Below are positions 57,295 to 64,000 of a stretch of 64,000 nt of DNA, piece after piece (position 1 is the first letter of the stretch; every line of letters begins with the position of its first letter). Below the pieces are notes generated by a model. It was not told the origin of the DNA and did not search any database. It saw only the letters and a program-made list of their open reading frames with translations. Source of the stretch: Mesobacillus subterraneus (GTDB lineage Bacteria > Bacillota > Bacilli > Bacillales > Cytobacillaceae); contig NZ_JAMBOF010000004.1 of the NCBI RefSeq assembly GCF_023715485.1, forward strand, positions 1-64,000, in the 5' to 3' direction. The position numbers and the translations under genes were made by a program.

Positions 57295-58722
57295 ATGGAG
57301 TTTTTTAATAACTTAATATCAGAATTAAACAATTTTATGTGGGGTTATATCTTAATAGCTGTTCTTGTTGCATTAGGTACATATTTCACTTTTAAAACCA
57401 GATTTGTTCAATTCAAGTATCTTCCTGAAATGATCAGGGTTCTAAAGGATCCAGCGACTGTATCATCAGAAGGCAAAAGAGGACGGTCTTCGTTCCAGGC
57501 ATTCACTGTCAGCCTTGCTTCACGTGTAGGAACCGGAAACCTGGCTGGTGTTGCAACCGCAATTTCAGCCGGTGGACCTGGTGCAGTTTTTTGGATGTGG
57601 GTGATTGCACTTATTGGTGCTGCTTCCAGTTTCATTGAAAGTACTCTTGCGCAAATTTACAAAGTTAAGGATAAGGATGAATATCGAGGCGGTCCAGCTT
57701 ACTATATGGAACGCGGACTGAACAAACGCTGGCTGGGAATTTTGTTTGCAGTGATTATTGTGTTTACCTTTGGTTTAGTCTTTAGCTCCGTTCAATCCAA
57801 TACGATTTCCCTGGCTTTTGAAGCATTTGGTGTTGATCGGTTGTGGATGGGTTTAATTCTTACGGCATTAACCGCTGTGATAATATTTGGAGGGATTAAA
57901 AGGATCGCTCATGTTTCTCAAATCATTGTCCCAATCATGGCTGTTCTTTATTTAATCCTTGCGACTTTCATTGTTTTAACAAACTTGACCGAAATCCCGG
58001 CGATGCTTTCCTTGATCTTTAAAAATGCGTTCGGGCTACAGGAGGTTGCAGGTGGCGGAATGGGTGCCGCTGTTATGATGGGAATCAAGCGAGGGCTGTT
58101 CTCCAATGAAGCAGGGATGGGCAGTGCACCAAACGCTGCGGCGACGGCTGCTGTAACTCATCCTGTCAAACAAGGTTTGATTCAGACTCTAGGGGTATTC
58201 ACGGACACAATCCTTATCTGTACAGCTACTGCATTCATCATTATATTATCGGGAGCTTATACTAACGCAGACCTGGATGGTATCCAGTTAACACAGGCTG
58301 CTCTAACTGTACACGTAGGCTCATGGGCACCAGCATTTGTTGGAGGCGCGATTTTCCTTTTTGCATTCACTTCAATTATTGGGAACTATTATTATGGTGA
58401 AACTAACATTGAATTTATCAAAGAAAGTCCTACAGCGCTTCTTCTTTATCGAATTGCCGTTATCGTAATGGTATTATTCGGCTCCGTGGTAGATTTAGCA
58501 GTTGTCTGGAACTTAGCAGATTTATTCATGGGCATTATGGCATTAATAAATCTAGTTGCGATCACAATGCTTACCAAAATTGCAATGGCTGCATTGAAGG
58601 ATTATCGTGACCAGCGTAAACAAGGGAAAGATCCTGTATTTTACTCTGATTCAATCCCAGGTCTCTCAGGTATAGAATCGTGGGAAGCTAGGAAAACAGC
58701 AGAATCAAAAGATAAGATTTAA
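57295..58722 (+). CDS. alsT: AGCS family Na+/alanine or glutamine symporter
   Basis: A 475-aa membrane transporter with about 10-11 hydrophobic segments, AGCS family (PF01235). Marks: SLASRVGTGNLAGVATAISAG, GPGAVFWMWVIALIGAASSF and KRGLFSNEAGMGSAPNAAAT, the family signatures. B. subtilis AlsT imports glutamine (and other small amino acids). It follows parC as in B. subtilis. ATG 57295 has AAAGGAG; a longer frame from 57262 has no ribosome site. Confidence 0.9.
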   Translation: MEFFNNLISELNNFMWGYILIAVLVALGTYFTFKTRFVQFKYLPEMIRVLKDPATVSSEGKRGRSSFQAFTVSLASRVGTGNLAGVATAISAGGPGAVFWMWVIALIGAASSFIESTLAQIYKVKDKDEYRGGPAYYMERGLNKRWLGILFAVIIVFTFGLVFSSVQSNTISLAFEAFGVDRLWMGLILTALTAVIIFGGIKRIAHVSQIIVPIMAVLYLILATFIVLTNLTEIPAMLSLIFKNAFGLQEVAGGGMGAAVMMGIKRGLFSNEAGMGSAPNAAATAAVTHPVKQGLIQTLGVFTDTILICTATAFIIILSGAYTNADLDGIQLTQAALTVHVGSWAPAFVGGAIFLFAFTSIIGNYYYGETNIEFIKESPTALLLYRIAVIVMVLFGSVVDLAVVWNLADLFMGIMALINLVAITMLTKIAMAALKDYRDQRKQGKDPVFYSDSIPGLSGIESWEARKTAESKDKI

Positions 58723-58726
58723 TATT

Positions 58727-58758
58727 AAAACCCTCTGATTTGTGTCAGAGGGTTTTTA
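58727..58758 (+). terminator. Terminator of alsT
   Basis: AACCCTCTGA and TCAGAGGGTT around TTTGTG, then TTTA. Confidence 0.85.
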
Positions 58759-58814
58759 TGCATCTTTTTTCCAAAAATGGACATCTTAACTATATACAAT
58801 TTGGAGGGATGCAT

Positions 58815-59573
58815 ATGAAGAAGGAGCTATTGATGACTTTTACTGCTTTCTTTTTTATGTCATTAACCGCCCTGACAGGCGTGTATGCAGGTGAATCACA
58901 TGAGAAGACAGCAACCATTTCAGAAGAAAAAGTGGATGTAACTGGTGATGGCAAGAAAGATTTGATCTATGTTAAGGGTGTGCCTTTTGAAGAAGGTGCA
59001 CAATTTCTTAAGAGTATTTTTCTTAAAATCAAGGCCTCAAACGGCGAGACCTATAAAATCGAGCTGGAAGGCGGCTACGATCCAGTCACAACTTATAGGG
59101 ATTTAAACCATGATGGAGTAAAAGATATCTTTATCAGCGTCCCTACAGGAGGAAGCGGCGGCCTGTCCAATTTTTACTTATACACGTTGAAGGATAATGT
59201 CGTAAAAGACTTAACAGTGCCAGATCCTTTAGCAATCAGATCCCAATTCGAAGATGGCTACAAAGCGTCTATGACAATTGAAGAAACTGGCCAATCCTAT
59301 AGCTTTGACCTAAGCGACCGGAAAGAGGATTACGAACGGCTGGGCCTTTACCAGGATGGTAAATTAAATGAACCGACTGAGCTGATGGTACTGCCATACG
59401 GGACACTTAAACCGATTATAATAAAAGACAACCTATACGGATTAACTGGCAGCCAGCGAATAAATGGAGCATACAATGCAGATGGAATCGCTTTAGTTGA
59501 ATCCACCTGGTTTTATGAGAATGACAAGTGGAATTTGGTCAATACAAGGGTCAAAAGTTTAGATTCTCAATAG
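58815..59573 (+). CDS. Secreted hypothetical protein with EF-hand-like Ca-binding loops
   Basis: A 252-aa protein with a signal peptide (residues 1-25, ending VYAG). The mature part has VDVTGDGKKDLIYVKG and YRDLNHDGVKDIFISV, D-x-N/T-x-D-G loops like EF-hand/dockerin or FG-GAP/VCBS repeats that bind calcium. ATG 58815 is preceded by GGAGGG at suitable spacing. Monocistronic; function unknown, exported. Confidence 0.72.
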   Translation: MKKELLMTFTAFFFMSLTALTGVYAGESHEKTATISEEKVDVTGDGKKDLIYVKGVPFEEGAQFLKSIFLKIKASNGETYKIELEGGYDPVTTYRDLNHDGVKDIFISVPTGGSGGLSNFYLYTLKDNVVKDLTVPDPLAIRSQFEDGYKASMTIEETGQSYSFDLSDRKEDYERLGLYQDGKLNEPTELMVLPYGTLKPIIIKDNLYGLTGSQRINGAYNADGIALVESTWFYENDKWNLVNTRVKSLDSQ

Positions 59574-59656
59574 TTAGGCGTTTGTAACGTATTGGGCGCA
59601 GCTGGCATAAGCTATGGAAAGACCAAGGGATTCTTTTTTGGAAGGAGCCTTTTACT

Positions 59657-60148
59657 ATGAGCAAATTCAAGCCTGAAAAGTTAAATGTCAAATACATTCC
59701 GCCTGCAACTTCTTTCGAACCTGTAGACTGCAGAAAGTATACTCTAACTCATTCAGATACTACCGGTGAGTTGTTTTTAAGCATCGGCAAAATATATGAT
59801 TATCAAGCCATCAATTACACAATGCGCGATGAGGTTTTGGCTGACTGGATAACCGTAAATGGTGAATACTTGCTGTACGCCAAGGTGTATATCAGTAACG
59901 GTGAATATGATAAAAATATGTCCCGGATTCGTTATATGATCTTCAAAAAAGAACTGGATTTAGCATTAACCGGTATCATCTACGGAGACAGAAGCTTCTA
60001 CACTTATTATCCATGGCTGCTGGATGCGCCTATATACGTGCAATTCACATCAATTTACCCAGAATTCAGTGAAGTAGCTTACTATGGAACGCCAAGAAGC
60101 TATTTGAACTTGGCCCAGAGACTAAAAACCCAAAAAACACAGGTTTGA
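59657..60148 (+). CDS. Staygreen-family protein
   Basis: A 163-aa soluble protein with the staygreen domain (PF12638): MSKFKPEKLNVKYIPP, CRKYTLTHSDTTGELFLSIG, a DEVLADWITVNGEY segment and the ending SEVAYYGTPRSYLN. Plant SGR proteins remove Mg from chlorophyll a; bacterial relatives occur in many Firmicutes without chlorophyll and have unknown or only in vitro dechelatase activity. ATG 59657 follows GGAAGGAG. Confidence 0.85.
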   Translation: MSKFKPEKLNVKYIPPATSFEPVDCRKYTLTHSDTTGELFLSIGKIYDYQAINYTMRDEVLADWITVNGEYLLYAKVYISNGEYDKNMSRIRYMIFKKELDLALTGIIYGDRSFYTYYPWLLDAPIYVQFTSIYPEFSEVAYYGTPRSYLNLAQRLKTQKTQV

Positions 60149-60636
<488 letters not shown>

Positions 60637-60656
<20 letters not shown>

Positions 60657-60682
60657 TTAATATTGGTTACTCTTAATTAATT
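60637..60682 (-). terminator. Long hairpin over the 3' end of the 112-aa gene
   Basis: AATTAATTAAGAGTAACC and GGTTACTCTTAATTAATT form an 18-bp perfect stem; the stop codon lies in its loop and the last codons in its stem. The T-run on the minus strand is poor (TTTATC). Confidence 0.6.
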
Positions 60683-60995
60683 TTTCAAGCTGTTTCACCT
60701 TTTCCTGAAGATCATCAATTTCTTCCCGCATTATGTCCTTCTCTTGATCTGATTTAAAATCATCCACTTGTGATTGAAGGTCGACAGAAACATCTGTGTT
60801 TAGCTGAATAATTGCTCCAATAGTTGCCAAAGCGTCACCCACAGTAGTCAATACTCCGCCAATTATGCCCAGGATTGTTCCAGTATTGTTAGGTGGCTTA
60901 ATTTCAAAATTACCTAAGGTTGTATTTGAGTTCGATTTATTCCCGCTATTCTTCGCTCCATCTGCGACAATGTAAGACCTTTGGTTGTTGTTCAT
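60657..60995 (-). CDS. Hypothetical protein with hydrophobic segment and coiled coil
   Basis: A 112-aa protein: Asn/Ser-rich N-terminus (1-35), a Gly-rich hydrophobic stretch (about 38-65, TILGIIGGVLTTVGDALATI) and a C-terminal acidic coiled coil. The start at 60995 follows GGAGGG. Not recognised; a membrane-associated or spore-coat type protein is possible. Confidence 0.6.
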   Translation of the reverse strand: MNNNQRSYIVADGAKNSGNKSNSNTTLGNFEIKPPNNTGTILGIIGGVLTTVGDALATIGAIIQLNTDVSVDLQSQVDDFKSDQEKDIMREEIDDLQEKVKQLEKLIKSNQY

Positions 60996-61223
60996 GAACT
61001 CCCTCCATATTTATAAATACGGTTTATAGGTTCGTAAAGTAATCTTAAGGCTATTTTTACTATTAATTAATACATTCGATGGACATATATCAGCATCTTT
61101 TTTATTTTCTATAATATTCACCTAGACTAATAAAGGTGTAGAGTTGGTTTCCTAATAGAACTAAACTGAAGGTCTGCATGATTTTACACTCGTAAGCTAT
61201 ATATGCATCTCGTAATATTCTTC

Positions 61224-61260
61224 ATGACTCCCTACATTTATATACAGGGAGTCATTTTTT
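61224..61260 (+). terminator. Terminator oriented to the plus strand with no visible gene before it
   Basis: ATGACTCCCT (61224-61233) and AGGGAGTCAT (61246-61255), loop 12 nt, then TTTTT on the plus strand. No plus-strand gene ends here; on the minus strand (end of the nucleoside hydrolase gene) it lacks a T-run. Confidence 0.6.
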
Positions 61261-62219
61261 CAATCTTTAGCTTTTGTGCTATTCATGAATACAAGTGTAA
61301 AGTCTTCGATAAAAGCAGGTATGTCTGCTTCCATCCCGATCCAGTCCAGTGTCTTCTCCGGTTCAGGATCCGGTTTAGGGCGGAAATCAGCTATGCTCTT
61401 CCCCCTAGCCCCACCAAAAAGTTCGACACTTACGCGTCTTGGCAGGTATTTTACAAGGTTTTTATTTACAAGTGCACTTAATGTTATAACATCATGAAGC
61501 GGTGCACCCTGAATGCCTGGCACATTCTTCTTATAAGCTTCAAAGTAGTAATCGTATACTGGTTTAATGAGATCCTTAAAGGGCGATTGGCTGTTTTCGG
61601 CAAGATAGTCGATTACTGCTGGAGGGATAATAGCTTTATTGGTTATATTCAGTGGATGCAAAAATACATTCCTTGCCTTTTCGAGCACCTGATTTGCAGC
61701 AATTGGATCGGCGTGGAAGTTTGCCTCAGCTTCGGCCGTAACGTTACCAGGAACAAGAAATGCTCCTCCCATGATATAAACTGCGTTAACCGTTTCAAAA
61801 GCTTCCTGCCCATATAAAATGAATGGAATAGCAAGATCTGTTTGCCTTCCTACCCCAACGATAACCAAATTGTTTGGGTACTCTTTTACAATCTCAAGTA
61901 TTTTGTTTATATCGTAAACTTCAACTTCCCCTAAATCCTCAGGAGGCCTAATTGGTCCAAGCCCTTCAGGACCATGAATTTCGGGATAAAAAGTAGCAAG
62001 TTCACCAGACAGCGGCCCAGTAGAACCGGCAATGATCGGAATATCTTCTCTGCCAGCAAGTTTAAGTAAATAGGCTGTATTGTTGATTGCCTGTTTTTTG
62101 GTTATATTTCCGTAGCCCGTTACAACACCCACTACATTTAACTGTGGATGCAATAGTGCATACATCAGCGCCAGTGAGTCATCAACTCCTGAATCTGTAA
62201 ACAAAAGTATATTATACAC
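61260..62219 (-). CDS. Nucleoside hydrolase (IUNH family)
   Basis: A 319-aa enzyme hydrolysing the N-glycosidic bond of nucleosides (PF01156). N-terminal Ca-binding motif FTDSGVDDSLALMYAL (the DxDxGxDD pattern, here with Ser for the second Asp), then VNAVYIMGGAF and an AEANFHADP motif. The true start is probably GTG 62219, with AGGAGGGG eight bases upstream; a frame from 62243 would start upstream of this ribosome site. The substitution in the metal motif is a mild caution about activity. Monocistronic. Confidence 0.85.
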   Translation of the reverse strand: MYNILLFTDSGVDDSLALMYALLHPQLNVVGVVTGYGNITKKQAINNTAYLLKLAGREDIPIIAGSTGPLSGELATFYPEIHGPEGLGPIRPPEDLGEVEVYDINKILEIVKEYPNNLVIVGVGRQTDLAIPFILYGQEAFETVNAVYIMGGAFLVPGNVTAEAEANFHADPIAANQVLEKARNVFLHPLNITNKAIIPPAVIDYLAENSQSPFKDLIKPVYDYYFEAYKKNVPGIQGAPLHDVITLSALVNKNLVKYLPRRVSVELFGGARGKSIADFRPKPDPEPEKTLDWIGMEADIPAFIEDFTLVFMNSTKAKD

Positions 62220-62552
62220 AGCTTTCCCCTCCTGCTTTGCCATAATTATATTGTATGATTCCCCCTGTATTGTTCATTCGGTTAATTGACTCAAGCAAAA
62301 ATTATCTTTTTACCTTTCGACCTCGGAATTTATTGTTATCCGGAATTTTTTTAAATGTTTCCCTATTATAATGTTCGAGTGAGCAACCGGGAACCAGTTT
62401 TGAATCCTTTACTTCTCTGCTTGCAGGCAGAAGAAATGGTATGTTCGATGACTATTGAGCTTTTAGCCTGGTTAAAAATTCTTATCCCACATAAAAAATG
62501 CCCACAAAATCAGTGGGCATTCACCTTTCAATTACGCAACAATTATATTCTA
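62220..62552. other. Intergenic region, about 330 nt
   Basis: Holds the terminator of the methyltransferase gene (62494-62521). A TATAAT-like sequence at 62366-62371 has no clear gene behind it. Nothing else recognised. Confidence 0.4.
62494..62521 (-). terminator. Terminator of the methyltransferase gene
   Basis: On the minus strand AATGCCCAC and GTGGGCATT pair around TGATTTT, then TTTT. Confidence 0.85.
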
Positions 62553-63107
62553 CTATTTCTGGCAAAATATCGTCTGCCTGCCTTCCTGTTCATTTTCTTC
62601 AAAAAAGAGAACCTTCCATTCACTGAATTCCTTTAACAGCTCATTTGATTCAAGTTTGTACTTCTGGGAGATCGGCTGGTTTCCCCCTCCATCAGTCTTA
62701 TAGTATGTTTCCATAAAGAAATAACCTTTTTCATTCACCATTTCTTTAACTAAAGGGAATAATATTCGGTCTAAATAATAAGTGATTACAGCCAAATCGA
62801 ATTTATACTGAAAAATATCATTTTGACCCTGGGTGAGGTCAGCAGTCAACGCCGTTATCTTTAAATGCCGCCTGGATGCTTGTTCACTTACAAATTTGAC
62901 CGCAACTTCAGATTGGTCCACAGCTGTTACTTCATAGCCTTGCTCCGCAAGAAAAAAACTATTTCCACCCAGTCCGGAAGCAATATCGATCGCTGTCCTC
63001 CCAATTAGATAAGGAGCTAGATTATACAGCCTTTCATTCGGTTCTGGTTCAGATAGATTTTTTAATCGTTCCTTGTACTTTCTGTTCCATTTATTTTGAG
63101 AATCCAT
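62553..63107 (-). CDS. SAM-dependent methyltransferase (TehB-like/class I)
   Basis: A 184-aa class I methyltransferase. SAM motif I is AIDIASGLGGNSFFLAEQG (about residues 39-57), acidic end of strand 2 in VTAVDQSEVAV, and motif IV-like DLAVITYYLDR. Similar to the TehB/UbiE-like small methyltransferases that methylate diverse small molecules, including metalloids such as tellurite in TehB. The start at 63107 follows GGAGGG. Substrate unknown; a metalloid link would be interesting given the selenium genes but is not shown. Confidence 0.78.
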   Translation of the reverse strand: MDSQNKWNRKYKERLKNLSEPEPNERLYNLAPYLIGRTAIDIASGLGGNSFFLAEQGYEVTAVDQSEVAVKFVSEQASRRHLKITALTADLTQGQNDIFQYKFDLAVITYYLDRILFPLVKEMVNEKGYFFMETYYKTDGGGNQPISQKYKLESNELLKEFSEWKVLFFEENEQEGRQTIFCQK

Positions 63108-63205
63108 TCGAAACCCTCCTGCACCGATTTACATCGAATATACCATAATCATTACAAGAGTGTATTTCTTCTGACCCTCCCGATGATATGTTGGGAAAAT
63201 AAGAG

Positions 63206-63334
63206 GTGATATTCCTTTTATTAAGTAGAAAATTAATTACTTTTCCTATTGTACTGCTCTCTTCTGGCTATACTGTTTGGGAAAATAAATCCCCTTACAC
63301 TGCTGCAGAAGTTCAGCTTTTAGCTGACATTTGA
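63206..63334 (+). CDS. Possible 42-aa small hydrophobic ORF
   Basis: GTG start with weak upstream GGGAAAATAAGAG; reads IFLLLSRKLITFPIVLLSSG followed by a soluble tail. It could be a small membrane protein or chance. Confidence 0.25.
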   Translation: MIFLLLSRKLITFPIVLLSSGYTVWENKSPYTAAEVQLLADI

Positions 63335-63390
63335 GTAGAGATGGATTCTATGTCTATATAATAGATAACACCTTTGAAGAGGAGGTTCCC

Positions 63391-63651
63391 ATGGCCAAGC
63401 ATTTAAAAAAACAATTCACCGAAAAGGATAAAAAAATTTACGCGGCATTATGTGAATTATCCAGCAGTGATAGAAATGAATTTGATTACCCTGGGATTGG
63501 CCCGAAAGAAATAGGGATTAAAGTTGGAAGGGACAAATACGACGCTGCCGCTTATTGCAATCTTTCACTGAAAAAGCTGATTGAATTTGATTTAGTCGAG
63601 AAGCTGCCTAACGGTAAATATCTTCCCGTGAAAAAAACGAATTTTTTATAA
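63391..63651 (+). CDS. Small hypothetical protein, possible winged-helix fold
   Basis: An 86-aa basic protein: MAKHLKKQFTEKDKKIYAAL, then FDYPGIGPKEIGIKVGRDKY and a C-terminal LIEFDLVEKLPNGKYLPV that looks like a recognition helix plus wing. GAGGAGG precedes ATG 63391. Family not recognised; regulatory role only suggested. Confidence 0.6.
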   Translation: MAKHLKKQFTEKDKKIYAALCELSSSDRNEFDYPGIGPKEIGIKVGRDKYDAAAYCNLSLKKLIEFDLVEKLPNGKYLPVKKTNFL

Positions 63652-63784
63652 TAACTTCAGCAAGTGTGATCCTTCATTTTTATCCTAATCTCCTGCAGCT
63701 TGATAATATGCTCTCATCTAACAGCTGTTTGCGGTCCACTTTTTTATTTAGTTTAACCATTTATGAAAGTGGAAACCCAAACAA

Positions 63785-63822
63785 AAAAGCAGCCTCGCTG
63801 CAATAGCATAGGCTGCTTCATC
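63785..63822 (-). terminator. Terminator of the YebC-family gene
   Basis: AAGCAGCCT and AGGCTGCTT form the stem around a 13-nt loop, then TTTTTT on the minus strand. Confidence 0.85.
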
Positions 63823-63830
63823 TTCATCAC

Positions 63831-64000
63831 TTATTCTCCTAAATCCACATTATGATAAACTTGTTGGACATCCTCCAAATCTTCCAACGCGTCGATCAGT
63901 TTTTCAAATTGTGCCTGTGCATCTTGATCAAGAGTGATGTCATTTTGGGCAAGCATTGTCAGTTCTGCAACAGTAAAATTAGTAATACCTGAATTTTTGA
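63831..64000 (-). CDS. YebC/PmpR-family transcriptional regulator, C-terminal part (runs off the window)
   Basis: The last 55 codons of a minus-strand gene with stop TAA at 63831-63833. The C-terminal [20 protein letters not shown] and [16 protein letters not shown] match the YebC/TACO1 family; YeeN/YrbC in Bacillus. These proteins relieve ribosome stalling at polyproline (recent work) and were earlier called transcription factors. Confidence 0.85.
   Translation of the reverse strand, partial: KNSGITNFTVAELTMLAQNDITLDQDAQAQFEKLIDALEDLEDVQQVYHNVDLGE

Noticed and set aside
63332-63360. TGA at the end of the 42-aa ORF as Sec
   Set aside because: Read-through adds only eight codons without any motif.

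Overview
The window is about 64 kb of chromosome from an endospore-forming Bacillaceae bacterium (a Bacillus/Mesobacillus-like Firmicute). Evidence for this is the strong GGAGG ribosome sites, frequent TTG/GTG starts, dense rho-independent terminators, spore genes (sspP, sspO, sspN, tlp, a YhcN/YlaJ-type lipoprotein), AbrB, a T-box leader and a B. subtilis-like gene order. From about 19.7 kb to 58.7 kb the backbone follows the B. subtilis order sspP, sspO, citB, yneN, sspN, tlp, yneP, yneQ, yneR, plsY, yneT, parE, parC, alsT, with other genes inserted between these landmarks.

The most notable content is a selenocysteine (Sec) gene set that simple ORF calling breaks. selD (selenophosphate synthetase) has an in-frame UGA at codon 18, exactly where the catalytic Cys/Sec sits. 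Divergently next to it is a short SelW/Rdx-type selenoprotein gene with a CxxU motif, followed by selA on the same strand. Twenty kilobases further on is a HesB-like selenoprotein gene with the motif GIGUGGP. Each UGA is followed closely by a hairpin that could be a bacterial SECIS element. No selB or tRNA-Sec gene was recognised here. The PhnDCEE-type ABC importer at 4.3-7.5 kb is a candidate phosphonate or selenium-oxyanion uptake system.

Region by region: 0-4 kb holds the 3' end of a transposase gene, a YhcN-type lipoprotein, a secreted lipase, an AI-2E-family membrane protein and small unknowns. 4-14 kb holds the ABC importer, an ABC-F protein, a YqcI/YcgG protein, T-box-controlled archaeal-type proS, an AbrB-family regulator and arginine deiminase. 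14-20 kb holds threonine catabolism (kbl plus SDR-type tdh), then selD, selW-like and selA. 20-31 kb holds spore proteins, aconitase, a purine permease with a divergent LysR regulator, an epimerase, mtnA and yneN. 31-37 kb holds sspN, tlp, a tandem AAA+ ATPase, yneP/Q/R, a CapA-family protein and the HesB-like selenoprotein. 37-44 kb holds a cytosolic histidine kinase facing an RsbR-like protein, then plsY, a phospholipase D-like protein, an NCS2 permease and yneT. 44-48 kb is a glycerate-use module (CdaR-type regulator, GntP-type permease, glycerate kinase) with a candidate cre site. 48-59 kb holds helD, a subtilase, parE-parC behind a LexA-like box, and alsT. 59-64 kb holds accessory genes, including a staygreen-family protein, a nucleoside hydrolase, a methyltransferase and the 3' end of a YebC-family gene.

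Intergenic DNA contains a 52-nt-period tandem repeat (23.7 kb), two dispersed Bacillaceae-type repeats (10.6 and 34.9 kb) and several unexplained dyads. All functional calls come from reading the sequence and remembered family features; no database search was run.
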